From Pseudomonas sp. AFG_SD02_1510_Pfu_092 (lineage in GTDB: Bacteria > Pseudomonadota > Gammaproteobacteria > Pseudomonadales > Pseudomonadaceae), in assembly GCF_003331055.1 (NCBI RefSeq), contig NZ_PUQD01000058.1, positions 1-34,599 of the forward strand: a stretch of DNA of 34,599 nucleotides, written 5' to 3'. Each line of letters starts with the position of its first letter. The first letter of the stretch is position 1. Below are positions 7,663 to 15,627 of this stretch, one piece after another. The translations under genes were made by a program, and so were the position numbers. The notes under the pieces were generated by a model. It worked only from the letters and a program-made list of their open reading frames with translations. It ran no database searches and was not told where the DNA came from.

Positions 7663-9984
7663 TTAATTCATCCAGCCCTTGACCCAGTCCATGACCGATT
7701 CAACTGGATCCTGCTCGCCGCCACAGGTCGCGCCGGCGGGCGGTTCACTCCCGCGAATATACGGCATCTGCACCGCTCCCGGACAGCTGCCATCAGACCC
7801 ATGGCCACTGTACGGGTCAATCCAGGCTTGCACCACGTTGTCCGGTTGCGGCATGTCCAGCGGCAGCGGGTCGGCTTTCTTCATGAAGCTGGTCCACACC
7901 TGCAAGGCACCGGTAGCGCCGGTAAACGGCGTTTTGCCGTTGTCGTCGCGGCCCATCCATACCACCGCCAGCAAATCCTGGCTAAAGCCGGAGAACCAGC
8001 TGTCGCGCGAATCGTTACTGGTACCGGTCTTGCCCGCCAGGGTCAGGGTACGCGGCAAGCTGCTGTAGACCGAACGGCCAGTGCCTTCGCGCATCACCCG
8101 CTGCATGGCGTTCTGCACCAGGTAGATGGCCCCTGGGTCGAAGGTCTGCTGGATCTGGAACGGGTAACGCTTGAGCGGCTCGCCCTCGGCGGTGAGGACG
8201 CTGCGGATGCCGCGCATCGGCGTATTGAAGCCGCCGTTGGCGATGGTCTGGTACATGGTCGCGACCTGCATCGGCGACATGCCGCCGGCGCCCAGCAGCA
8301 TGGCCGGGAAGGCGGGCCAGTCGACATTCACGCCCAGCCGGCCAATGGTCTTGATCACGTTGGGCACGCCGACTTCCAGGCCGATCTTGGCGGTCGACAG
8401 GTTGTAGGAGTTGGCCAGCCCCTGGTACAGGTAGATGGTGCCATGCGGGCGGCGGTCGTAGTTTTGCGGGCGCCAGACCTGGCCGTCGGCACCTTTGACC
8501 GAGAACGGCTCGTCCTGCACCCAGCTGGTCAGGGTGTACTTGGTCGGCTGCTCCAGCGCGGTCAGGTACACCGCCGGCTTGACCAGCGAGCCGATCGGGC
8601 GCACCGCATCGATGGCACGGTTGAAGCCGGCGAAACCTGACTGACGGCTGCCGATCAAGGCCTGCACTTCACCGGTTTCCGGGTTGGTCACGACCATCGC
8701 CGATTCCACCTCGTCAGCCCCCTTGCGCCCTGCCAGGCGCTTGAAGGTCTCGCTCATCGAGGTTTCGGCCTTCATCTGCAGGATCGGGTCGAAGCTGGTG
8801 AAAATGCGCAGGCCTTCTTCGGTCAAGTCTTCGTCGCGGTAGTCCTGGCGCAGCTGACGCTTGACCAGGTCGAGGAAGGCCGGGAACGAGCTGTCGGCCA
8901 AGCTGCCGCGCTTGGTCACGCCCAGCGGCATCTGCTTGGCCGCATCGACTTCCGCCTGGCTGGCCACGCCCTGCTCGGCCACCAGGTCGAGTACCAGGTT
9001 GCGGCGGGCCAGGGCGCGCTCGGGATAGCGACGCGGGTTGTAGTAGGACGGCCCCTTGACCATGCCCACCAGCAAGGCGATCTGGTGCAGCTTCAGCTCT
9101 GACAGCGGCTGGCTGAAGAAGAACTGGCTGGCCAGGCCGAAACCGTGCACCGCACGCTGACCATCCTGGCCAACGAACACTTCGTTGAGGTAGGCCTCGA
9201 GAATTTCGCGCTTGTCGTAGTGCAGTTCCAGCAACACGGCCATCATTGCTTCAGTCAGCTTGCGGCTGAGGCTGCGCTCGCTGGTGAGGTAGAAGTTCTT
9301 CACCAACTGCTGGGTCAGGGTACTGCCGCCCTGGCGCATGGAACCTGCCGAGGTGTTGACCCACATGGCCCGGGCAATCGACTTGGGCGACACGCCGAAG
9401 TGGCTGTAGAAATCGCGGTCTTCGGTCGCCACCAGGGTTTCGAGCAGGTACGGCGGTACCTGGTCGATCTTGATCAGGATGCGGTCTTCGAGGTTTTTCG
9501 GGTAGATGCCGCCGATCATCAGCGGCTCCAGGCGCACCACATCGAGGGCCTTGCCATTGGCCCCGGAAAGGCCCGCCACGTAATCGCCAGAGAAGCGCAC
9601 ACGCACGAACTGCGCCGGCTCCATGCCCTCGTAGAACTGGAAGCCACGGGTATTGAGGTCGACCGTGTTGCCATTGACCGAAGCCGCACCGGGGCCGTTG
9701 GCCGCGCTTTCACGCCGGTAGCCGAGCGCGTCCAGTTCGGTGAGGAAGTCGTTCTTGCTCAGCTTCTGGCCAGTGAACAGCTCCAGCGGCCGTGCATACA
9801 CTTTGGCCGGGATGGTCCAGCGCTTGCCGGAAAACTTTTCCTGGACGACGGCATCAAGGTAAACCGCGAAGCCGGCAACGATCACCAGGCCTACCAGGCT
9901 GAGCTTCAAAGCCCAGCCCAGCCAGGCGCGGGAGCGGCCGGTCGGGCGTTTCTGAGGGGTACGGGGATTTCGGGTTCGGGTCAT
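7663..9984 (-). CDS. mrcB: Bifunctional penicillin-binding protein 1b (glycosyltransferase/transpeptidase)
   Basis: A 773-residue class A PBP that polymerises and cross-links peptidoglycan. A basic cytoplasmic tail (1-24) is followed by one membrane segment (about 25-47), a UB2H-like region (about 65-150), and a GT51 domain with catalytic Glu188 (ATEDRDF) and QGGSTLTQQ at 218-226. The transpeptidase has the serine motif SLVK (Ser466), SYN (526-528) and KTGT (from Lys652). All catalytic motifs are intact. It leads the operon mrcB-lpoP-yqcC. The only plausible start is the ATG at 9984. It has no Shine-Dalgarno, and a TATAAT ends eight bases upstream, so the mRNA may be nearly leaderless. P. putida annotations also use ponB or mrcB for this gene. 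Confidence 0.96.
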   Translation of the reverse strand: MTRTRNPRTPQKRPTGRSRAWLGWALKLSLVGLVIVAGFAVYLDAVVQEKFSGKRWTIPAKVYARPLELFTGQKLSKNDFLTELDALGYRRESAANGPGAASVNGNTVDLNTRGFQFYEGMEPAQFVRVRFSGDYVAGLSGANGKALDVVRLEPLMIGGIYPKNLEDRILIKIDQVPPYLLETLVATEDRDFYSHFGVSPKSIARAMWVNTSAGSMRQGGSTLTQQLVKNFYLTSERSLSRKLTEAMMAVLLELHYDKREILEAYLNEVFVGQDGQRAVHGFGLASQFFFSQPLSELKLHQIALLVGMVKGPSYYNPRRYPERALARRNLVLDLVAEQGVASQAEVDAAKQMPLGVTKRGSLADSSFPAFLDLVKRQLRQDYRDEDLTEEGLRIFTSFDPILQMKAETSMSETFKRLAGRKGADEVESAMVVTNPETGEVQALIGSRQSGFAGFNRAIDAVRPIGSLVKPAVYLTALEQPTKYTLTSWVQDEPFSVKGADGQVWRPQNYDRRPHGTIYLYQGLANSYNLSTAKIGLEVGVPNVIKTIGRLGVNVDWPAFPAMLLGAGGMSPMQVATMYQTIANGGFNTPMRGIRSVLTAEGEPLKRYPFQIQQTFDPGAIYLVQNAMQRVMREGTGRSVYSSLPRTLTLAGKTGTSNDSRDSWFSGFSQDLLAVVWMGRDDNGKTPFTGATGALQVWTSFMKKADPLPLDMPQPDNVVQAWIDPYSGHGSDGSCPGAVQMPYIRGSEPPAGATCGGEQDPVESVMDWVKGWMN

Positions 9985-10098
9985 GGCGGCGGATTATACG
10001 CACTTTATAAAGGCTGGGCAGACGGCCCGGCGGTAGGCAGGGACGGCACCATTGACCATAATGGCGCATTCGAATTCCCTGCCCCGGAAGGATTTGCC
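9985..10098. promoter_or_regulatory. Divergent promoter region between mrcB and the kinase-like gene
   Basis: For mrcB, TATAAT lies on the minus strand at 9993-9998, with a poor -35 (CTGCCC, 10016-10021) 17 bp away. For the plus-strand gene I see a good ribosome site (AAGGA at 10088-10092) but no confident -35/-10 pair. An A/T-rich TTTATAAA lies at 10003-10010 in between. Confidence 0.45.
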
Positions 10099-11661
10099 GT
10101 GAGCCAAGCTCTTATCACTGCGTTGCAGAACCCAGCCCTGTACCCCCACCCCGTGGATGGGTTCCAGCTCATCGAGACGCACATCTCATGGGTCCTGCTC
10201 ACCGGCGAGTACGCCTACAAGATCAAGAAGCCGATGAACTTCGGCTTCCTCGACTTCACTGGCCTGGACCAGCGCCAGCACTTCTGCAACGAAGAGCTGC
10301 GCCTGAACCAGCGCCTGACCGAAGGCCTGTACCTGCAAGTGCTGCCGATCACCGGCAGCGTTGACGCACCGCAACTCGGCGGCGACGGCGAAGCCATCGA
10401 ATACGTGCTGAAAATGCGCCAGTTCCCCCAGGGGCAGATGCTCAGCACCCTGCAGGCCAATGGCGAGCTGAACGCCGCGCACATCGACCAGATGGCCCGG
10501 CAGATCGCCGAGTTCCACCTGCAGGCGCCGCGCGTGCCGGTGGAGCACCCGCTGGGCACGCCCGACAGCGTGATGGCGCCAGTGGAACAGAACTTCGAAC
10601 AGATTCGCCCGTTCCTCAATGACAAGGCCGACCTGCAGCAACTCGACGCCTTGCAGGCCTGGGCCCGCAGCAGCTTCGAGCGCCTGCATGGCCTGCTGGA
10701 AAAGCGCAAGGCCAACGGCTTCATCCGCGAATGCCATGGTGACATTCACCTGGGCAACGCCACCCTGATCGATGGCAAGGTGGTGATCTTCGACTGCATC
10801 GAGTTCAACGAACCGTTCCGCCTGACCGATGTGTATGCCGACACCGCCTTCCTGGCCATGGACCTGGAAGACCGCGGCCTGAAATGCCTGGCCCGGCGCT
10901 TCATCAGCCAGTACCTGGAACTGACCGGCGACTACGAAGGCCTGGAGCTGCTGAACTTCTACAAAGCCTACCGTGCACTGGTGCGGGCCAAGGTGGCACT
11001 GTTCAGCATGCCGGCCGAGGCCGATGGCGTGCAGCGCGCCACCACACTGCGCACCTACCGCAACTACGCCAACCTGGCAGAAAGCTACAGCGCCATCCCG
11101 TCGCGCCTGCTGGCGATCACCCACGGTGTTTCGGCGGTGGGCAAAAGCCACGTGGCCATGCGCATGGTCGAGGCCCTGGGCGCGGTCCGCGTGCGCTCGG
11201 ATGTGGAACGCAAGCGCCTGTTCGGCGAACAGCAGCAGGCCGACGGCGGCCAGCTGAGTGCCGGCATCTATGCGCAGGACGCCAGTGCAGCGACCTACCA
11301 GCGCCTGCACGAGGTGGCGGCGACCGTGTTGCGCGCCGGTTTCCCGGTGGTGCTGGATGCCACCTACCTCAAGCGCGAGCAGCGCCAGGCCGCGGCCGAC
11401 ATCGCCAGCCAGACCGGCGTGCCGTTCCTGATTCTTGACTGCCATGCGCCGGAGGCGGTCATCGCCAGCTGGCTGGAGCAGCGCCAGGCAGCAAACACCG
11501 ACCCGTCGGATGCGACCCTGGAAGTGGTCAAGGCGCAGCAGGCCAGCCGTGAACCGCTGGACGCCCAGGAGTTGGTGCAGAGCACCCGCGTCGATACCCA
11601 GGATGGCGGCAGCATGGACCAGGTGATCGAGCAGATTCGCCAGCGCTTGCCGGGGCTGTAA
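10099..11661 (+). CDS. Aminoglycoside-phosphotransferase-like/AAA P-loop kinase fusion protein
   Basis: A 520-residue two-domain protein. The N-terminal half is a choline-kinase/APH-like fold with the catalytic loop HGDIHLGN at 213-220 and the following metal site IFDCIEFN (230-237). The C-terminal ~180 residues are a zeta-toxin/AAA_33-like P-loop kinase with Walker A GVSAVGKS at 343-350. Such fusions are widespread in proteobacteria, and I know of no established substrate; it need not confer drug resistance. The frame is open far upstream, antisense to mrcB. I chose the GTG at 10099 because AAGGA lies six bases ahead and it is the only start between the divergent promoters and the first conserved residues. 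A REP pair follows. Confidence 0.85.
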   Translation: MSQALITALQNPALYPHPVDGFQLIETHISWVLLTGEYAYKIKKPMNFGFLDFTGLDQRQHFCNEELRLNQRLTEGLYLQVLPITGSVDAPQLGGDGEAIEYVLKMRQFPQGQMLSTLQANGELNAAHIDQMARQIAEFHLQAPRVPVEHPLGTPDSVMAPVEQNFEQIRPFLNDKADLQQLDALQAWARSSFERLHGLLEKRKANGFIRECHGDIHLGNATLIDGKVVIFDCIEFNEPFRLTDVYADTAFLAMDLEDRGLKCLARRFISQYLELTGDYEGLELLNFYKAYRALVRAKVALFSMPAEADGVQRATTLRTYRNYANLAESYSAIPSRLLAITHGVSAVGKSHVAMRMVEALGAVRVRSDVERKRLFGEQQQADGGQLSAGIYAQDASAATYQRLHEVAATVLRAGFPVVLDATYLKREQRQAAADIASQTGVPFLILDCHAPEAVIASWLEQRQAANTDPSDATLEVVKAQQASREPLDAQELVQSTRVDTQDGGSMDQVIEQIRQRLPGL

Positions 11662-11680
11662 GCTCAAGGACTTCCTGTTC

Positions 11681-11778
11681 TGGCCTCTTCGCGGGCTCGC
11701 CCGCTCCCACAAAGTGCTGTGCAAGGCTCAAGGCTGGCGTAGTGCCTGTGGGAGCGGGTTCACCCGCGAAGAGGCCGG
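11681..11778. repeat. Inverted pair of REP elements (BIME/REPIN type)
   Basis: Two ~32-bp palindromic units face each other: 11681-11711 containing CTCTTCGCGGGCTCGCCCGC and 11745-11778 containing GCGGGTTCACCCGCGAAGAG. The conserved CCCAC/GTGGG edges face inward, with a ~33-bp spacer. Related copies occur at 17156, 22023, 28455 and 34484. Lies after a stop codon and could fold into a long hairpin in RNA. Confidence 0.92.
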
Positions 11779-11902
11779 TTCAGCCCCCGCCTCTCATCGC
11801 CCCGATGGCAAAAAGCCGCGCATTTCCGAACCCCCGCTACACTCCTCTCTGACCTGCTCGCGATTTATCCCCAAACCCGTTCAGCCATCGCAAGGAGGCT
11901 CG

Positions 11903-12181
11903 ATGAACGATGAATTGCAGCATCTGAAGAACCTTGGCAAGACCTCTGCGCAGTGGCTGCATGCAGCTGGCATCCACAGTGCATCGGATCTGCGCCGCCT
12001 GGGCGCGGTGGGTGCGTACCAGGCCGTGAAGACACGTGGGTTCCGCGCATCGAAGGTGCTGTTGTATGCCATTGAAGGCGCCCTGCTGGACATGCACTGG
12101 AACGATTTGCCACGCGAACGCAAAGAAGCACTCAACCAACAACTGGATGCCAAAAGCCCTGCGCAAAAAAATCAGAAATAA
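11903..12181 (+). CDS. Stand-alone TfoX C-terminal domain protein
   Basis: A 92-residue protein matching the TfoX C-terminal domain, a helix-hairpin-helix-like fold. The opening LKNLGKTSAQWLHAAGI and the following DLRRLGAVGAYQAVK are typical. In full-length Sxy/TfoX this domain follows an N-terminal domain, which is absent here; many bacteria carry the C-terminal domain alone, with no known role. AAGGAGG lies four bases before the ATG. A frame continues upstream through the REP pair, but the strong ribosome site fixes the start. The C-terminal tail (about 84-92) is basic and polar. The PrrF sRNA promoter begins 16 bp after the stop. Confidence 0.8.
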   Translation: MNDELQHLKNLGKTSAQWLHAAGIHSASDLRRLGAVGAYQAVKTRGFRASKVLLYAIEGALLDMHWNDLPRERKEALNQQLDAKSPAQKNQK

Positions 12182-12196
12182 ATGGCGGGAAAGGGA

Positions 12197-12225
12197 TTGA
12201 CGCCGTAATGAGAATGGTTATGATT
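12197..12225 (+). promoter_or_regulatory. Fur-box-overlapped promoter of prrF
   Basis: TTGACG (12197-12202) and TATGAT (12219-12224) are 16 bp apart and place the start at about 12231. A 7-1-7 Fur-like repeat, TGAGAAT-G-GTTATGA (12209-12223), matches 11 of 14 positions of TGATAAT-N-ATTATCA and covers the -10. Iron-loaded Fur bound here would block transcription. Confidence 0.85.
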
Positions 12226-12230
12226 ACCGC

Positions 12231-12344
12231 AACTGGTCGCGAGACTGGTTGGATAAGCTAAGAGCCCCTGGTTCGGACTCTCAGATTATCTCCTCATCAG
12301 GCTAATCACGGTTATTGACCCGGCAATTTGCCGGGTCTTTTTTT
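12231..12344 (+). ncRNA. prrF: PrrF iron-responsive small regulatory RNA
   Basis: About 114 nt with no protein-coding potential. It begins AACTGGTCGCGAG, as PrrF RNAs do, contains the conserved target-pairing core (about 12274-12309, including CAGATTATCTCCTCATCAGG) and ends in a terminator. PrrF RNAs are made when iron is scarce and, with Hfq, repress mRNAs of iron-rich proteins such as superoxide dismutase and TCA-cycle enzymes, the functional counterpart of RyhB. The Fur-controlled promoter just upstream fits. Only one copy is present here, so the tandem prrF1-prrF2 layout and PrrH readthrough of P. aeruginosa do not apply. Identification rests on recognised sequence and layout. Confidence 0.92.
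12318..12344 (+). terminator. PrrF terminator
   Basis: ACCCGGC, loop AATTT, GCCGGGT, then C and seven T. It ends 15 bp before the stop of the convergent ChaN-like gene. Confidence 0.95.
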
Positions 12345-12358
12345 GCCGTTTGGGTGCG

Positions 12359-13243
12359 TTATCGCCGTAGTTGCGCGCAATAGTCCCGCTCCGGCATCGC
12401 CGCCGTGTACCACACGTAATCAGCCTCTACCGCCTCGACCTGCGCGCCCACCTCGGCCAACAGCAGCACCTTGCCCACCCCTTGCGCTTGCAGGTCAGCA
12501 AGGTGCAACGGCACGCCCACATCCTTGCGCACGTGATAAGCCCCGGCCAACAGCAGTGCCGGCTGCGGCGCCACCAACAGCTGCTCGGCCATGCGCCGGT
12601 CCCGCTGTTGCTGCACGGCCAGCATCGCCGGCAGCTGGCTTTCTGGCAGCATCCCGCAGTGCCCGGCACGCACCTGCTCCAGCAAGGCAGCCGTTACCGC
12701 CGGCGCATTGGAGCGTTCGCCTACTAACGCCACCGGCTGGCGATAGGCCTGGCGCATCTCGGCCGGCGAGAGGTTGGCGGCCAGCAAAGGCACATGCTGC
12801 TGCAAGGCTTCGGTCACGATTGGTCCATACAACTGCCAGTCCCAGCCCTCCTGCCAGGCCAATGCCTTGGGCAAATCTGCCGGCAGCGGTTGCCTGGCCA
12901 ATGTATCGAGCAGCGGTTGCTGTTCGGGTTGCAGCATTTCCAGCAACAGGCTGCCCTGGGGGCGCTGGCTTTGCAGGGCACGCAACAGCCACAACTGCAG
13001 GGCGTGGTGGTCAGGGTTGTCGTGTTTTTCGCCGACCAGCACGCGCGGCGCGAGAGCCAATCGCTGCAGCAACATTTCCGGGCTTATCAGCTGCCCGCTG
13101 GCAAGATCGACAATGTGCCCCAGTTCAGCATGCGTGCGCCCCTCGCTGCTCTGCCAGGCGGGTAGCGGCGCCAGGCTGGCCTGGCAACCACCCTGTACCA
13201 GCGCCAGGCACAGCGAGAAAGCGCACAGCAGCGGATGTCGCAT
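12359..13243 (-). CDS. ChaN family lipoprotein (iron-regulated haem-binding type)
   Basis: A 294-residue protein with a probable lipoprotein signal (MRHPLL, hydrophobic core, VQGGC). The lipobox is imperfect because Gln precedes Gly-Gly-Cys. The ChaN/DUF399 fold is indicated by LVGEKHDNPDHHALQ near the start of the mature domain, LLLEML, and AGAYHVRKDVGVPLHL near the end. Campylobacter ChaN binds haem at the outer membrane; the pseudomonad relative PhuW lies in the haem-uptake operon. This copy is convergent with iron-regulated prrF, which suggests but does not prove an iron link; I see no Fur box upstream. The ATG at 13243 was chosen because GGAGG lies eight bases ahead; the ATG at 13249 has only two bases of spacing. 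Confidence 0.85.
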   Translation of the reverse strand: MRHPLLCAFSLCLALVQGGCQASLAPLPAWQSSEGRTHAELGHIVDLASGQLISPEMLLQRLALAPRVLVGEKHDNPDHHALQLWLLRALQSQRPQGSLLLEMLQPEQQPLLDTLARQPLPADLPKALAWQEGWDWQLYGPIVTEALQQHVPLLAANLSPAEMRQAYRQPVALVGERSNAPAVTAALLEQVRAGHCGMLPESQLPAMLAVQQQRDRRMAEQLLVAPQPALLLAGAYHVRKDVGVPLHLADLQAQGVGKVLLLAEVGAQVEAVEADYVWYTAAMPERDYCAQLRR

Positions 13244-13350
13244 GGGCATTACCTCCGTGTCACTGAACAACGCATCTGGTCTGCACCGGCTAATTGTGGG
13301 ATGCTCCCCGTCCTTGCCGCCAACCATGGCGACCGCCGCGCCTACCTGTC

Positions 13351-13695
13351 ATGCACTTCCTTTGTCCTCCCCACGGCCTGCTCGAAGGCCAGAGCCGCGC
13401 CTTCAGCGTAGACGGCATCGAACTGTTCGGCGTGCGTCGCCAGGGCCAGGCCTACCTGTACCGCAACCGTTGCCCGCACCGGGGCATCGCGCTGAACTGG
13501 GCACAAGACGCCTTTCTCGATGACAGCGCCAGCCTCATCCATTGCGCCCATCACGGCGCGCTGTTTCTGATCGAAAGCGGCGAATGCGTGGCTGGCCCCT
13601 GCGAGGGCGAACAACTACAGGCCCTGGGCTGCCATGAAAACAGCCAAGGCATCTGGTTCACGGACCCAGCAGCACCGGCAGACGGCGGTCGATGA
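13351..13695 (+). CDS. Stand-alone Rieske [2Fe-2S] domain protein
   Basis: A 114-residue soluble protein with a complete Rieske cluster motif: Cys41-Pro-His43 (RCPHRG) and Cys65-Ala-His-His68 (CAHHG). It has no export signal, so it should act in the cytoplasm as a ferredoxin-like carrier or a regulatory Fe-S protein; partner unknown, and no oxygenase or reductase is adjacent. The ATG at 13351 gives the MHFLCPPHG start but has no clear Shine-Dalgarno; the longer frame upstream has no site either. The gene is divergent from the ChaN-like gene, and its last 38 bases overlap the 3' end of sfsA on the other strand. Confidence 0.85.
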   Translation: MHFLCPPHGLLEGQSRAFSVDGIELFGVRRQGQAYLYRNRCPHRGIALNWAQDAFLDDSASLIHCAHHGALFLIESGECVAGPCEGEQLQALGCHENSQGIWFTDPAAPADGGR

Positions 13696-14371
13696 CGATG
13701 CCTGCAGCATCCAGGCGCGTGCCATAAGCCAGCACCTCTACCCCTTCCGCCACTGCGACGCGCAGGGCCTGGGCATAGGCTGCGTCGATCTCCTCGGCCG
13801 GGCGCACCGCGTCGACACCGGTCAGGTTCACGCAATACAGCTGCACCGCACGCACGCCCTGCCGGGCCAGCTTCGCCAGCTCGCGCAGGTGCTTGGCACC
13901 GCGTTGGGTCACCGCATCAGGGAACGCCGCGACCGTACTGTCGGGGTAGCCCAGGGTCACGCTCTTGACCTCGACATAGGCCGGGGCCCCGTCGAACTCC
14001 AGGCGGAAATCGATGCGGCTGCCCTCCTCACCATATGCCACTTCGCGCCGCAGTGCGGTGAAGCCGGCCAGTTCGGCGATGATGCCCGCACGCAGGGCGT
14101 TTTCTACCAGCGTATTGGCCCGCCCCGTGTTCACGCAGGCCAGCCGCCCCTGCGGCGTTTCGCTGATTTCCCAGGTGCCAGGCAACTTGCGTTTGGGGTC
14201 GTTGGAGCGGCTGAACCACACCCGCCCGCCCTCACGCATGCAGTTGAGCATGGAGCCGGTATTCGGGCAGTGGATGGTCATTTGCTCGCCGTTGGCCAGT
14301 TCGATATCCGCCAAAAAGCGTTTGTAGCGGCGCAGCAGGCGGCCCTGTTCGAGTGGAGGAAAGAACTGCAT
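13658..14371 (-). CDS. sfsA: SfsA family DNA/RNA nuclease-like protein
   Basis: A 237-residue SfsA protein. The N-terminal OB-like region includes RYKRFLADIEL and HCPNTGSM; the middle has the nuclease-like core, RIDFRLEFDGAPAYVEVKSVTL (Asp and Glu-x-Lys pattern); the C-terminus has the conserved DAVTQRGAKHLRELAKL. SfsA was named for maltose-gene stimulation in E. coli, and the fold is that of a PD-(D/E)XK nuclease; its cellular job is unsettled. Its start shares one base with the stop of the aminotransferase gene (TGATG), so the pair is one operon. The 3' end overlaps the convergent Rieske gene by 38 bp. Length is normal. Confidence 0.93.
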   Translation of the reverse strand: MQFFPPLEQGRLLRRYKRFLADIELANGEQMTIHCPNTGSMLNCMREGGRVWFSRSNDPKRKLPGTWEISETPQGRLACVNTGRANTLVENALRAGIIAELAGFTALRREVAYGEEGSRIDFRLEFDGAPAYVEVKSVTLGYPDSTVAAFPDAVTQRGAKHLRELAKLARQGVRAVQLYCVNLTGVDAVRPAEEIDAAYAQALRVAVAEGVEVLAYGTRLDAAGIVIDRRLPVLLGP

Positions 14372-15543
14372 CAGCCTTGCCAGCTCCGCAGGCCGCGGGC
14401 AATGCGCTGCACCGCTTCTTCCAGGCGCGGCAGGCTCTGCGTGTAGGCAAAGCGCACATGGTGCCCGGCCAGGTGGCGGCCGAAGTCCAGGCCCGGGGTA
14501 AAGGCCAGGTGTTCGGTTTCCAGGAAGTGCCGACAGAAGGCGAACGCGTCACCGCCAAAGGCACTGATATCGGCATACAGGTAGAACGCCCCCTGCGGCT
14601 CGACCGCAATGCGGAAGCCCAGATCGCGCAGGGCGGGCAGCAGGTAGTCGCGACGGCGGGCGAACTCGGCGCGGCGCTCCTCGAAAATGGCCAGGGTCTG
14701 CGGCTGGAAGCACGCCAGTGCGGCATGCTGGGCCATGCTTGGCGCGCTGATGTACAGGTTTTGCGCCAGCTTTTCCAGGTCGGCCACGGCGCCAGGTGGG
14801 GCGACCAGCCAGCCAAGGCGCCAACCGGTCATGCCGAAATACTTGGAAAAACTATTCAGAACGAACGCCGAGTCGTCCACTTCCAGCACGCTGGGGGCGT
14901 CCATGCCGTAGGTCAGGCCATGGTAGATCTCGTCCACCACCAGATGGCCGTGGCGCTCATGGGTGGCCTTGGCAAGGCTGGCCAGTTCGTCACGCCCCAG
15001 CACGGTGCCGGTCGGGTTCGCTGGCGAAGCGACCAGGGCGCCGACGGTGTCCTTGTCCCAGTAGCGCTCGACCAGGTCGGCGGTCAGCTGGTAATTCACC
15101 TCCGGGCCTACCGGTACCAGCTGCGCGCCGCCTTCGACCAGGCGCAGGAAGTGGCGGTTGCACGGGTAGCCCGGGTCAGCCAGCAGCCAGTGCTTGCCCG
15201 GGTCGACCAGCAGGCTGCTGGCCAGCAGCAGCGCACCGGAGCCACCCGGGGTGATAAGAATGCGTTCAGGGTCGACGGCCAGGCCATAACGCTGGCCGTA
15301 GAACCCGGCAATGGCTTCGCGCAGCGCCGGCAGGCCGCGCGCGGCGGTGTAGCGGGTGTGCCCGGCGGCCAGCGCGGCCTGGCCGGCGGCAACGATGGGC
15401 GCGGCGGTGGTGAAATCCGGCTCGCCGATTTCCAGATGGATCACATCGTGCCCGGCCGCCTGCAGCTCGTTGGCCCGGGCCAGCAGCGCCATGACATGGA
15501 ACGGTTCGATGGCGCGACTGCGCGCGCTGTAAGGGTGGGCCAT
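14371..15543 (-). CDS. Class I/II PLP-dependent aminotransferase
   Basis: A 390-residue fold-type I aminotransferase. The Schiff-base lysine is Lys234 in NSFSKYFGMTGWRLGW, with supporting residues Asn176 (ANPTG), Asp204 and Tyr207 (VVDEIYHG) and the C-terminal substrate arginine region (HVRFAYTQS). The pattern is that of the aspartate/aromatic aminotransferase subgroup (family I-gamma), but the amino donor cannot be read from sequence. Cytosolic. It is first in a two-gene operon with sfsA and diverges from dksA across a 210-bp gap. The length and motifs show no sign of damage. Confidence 0.9.
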   Translation of the reverse strand: MAHPYSARSRAIEPFHVMALLARANELQAAGHDVIHLEIGEPDFTTAAPIVAAGQAALAAGHTRYTAARGLPALREAIAGFYGQRYGLAVDPERILITPGGSGALLLASSLLVDPGKHWLLADPGYPCNRHFLRLVEGGAQLVPVGPEVNYQLTADLVERYWDKDTVGALVASPANPTGTVLGRDELASLAKATHERHGHLVVDEIYHGLTYGMDAPSVLEVDDSAFVLNSFSKYFGMTGWRLGWLVAPPGAVADLEKLAQNLYISAPSMAQHAALACFQPQTLAIFEERRAEFARRRDYLLPALRDLGFRIAVEPQGAFYLYADISAFGGDAFAFCRHFLETEHLAFTPGLDFGRHLAGHHVRFAYTQSLPRLEEAVQRIARGLRSWQG

Positions 15544-15627
15544 GACCTTCTCTCAATAGGGTCTAAACTGGAGATTCTACCTCTGCAAGCGATCGAACGT
15601 ACCGCTCAGGCCGGTGTCAACTAGCAG

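Noticed and set aside
10099..11661. Reading the APH-like domain as an antibiotic resistance gene
   Set aside because: The HGD loop is shared by choline, fructosamine and other small-molecule kinases, and the fusion to a P-loop kinase is not a known resistance architecture.
12328..13266. A plus-strand frame antisense to the ChaN-like gene
   Set aside because: Pro/Ala/Arg-rich chance frame; the opposite strand has the lipobox and ChaN motifs.
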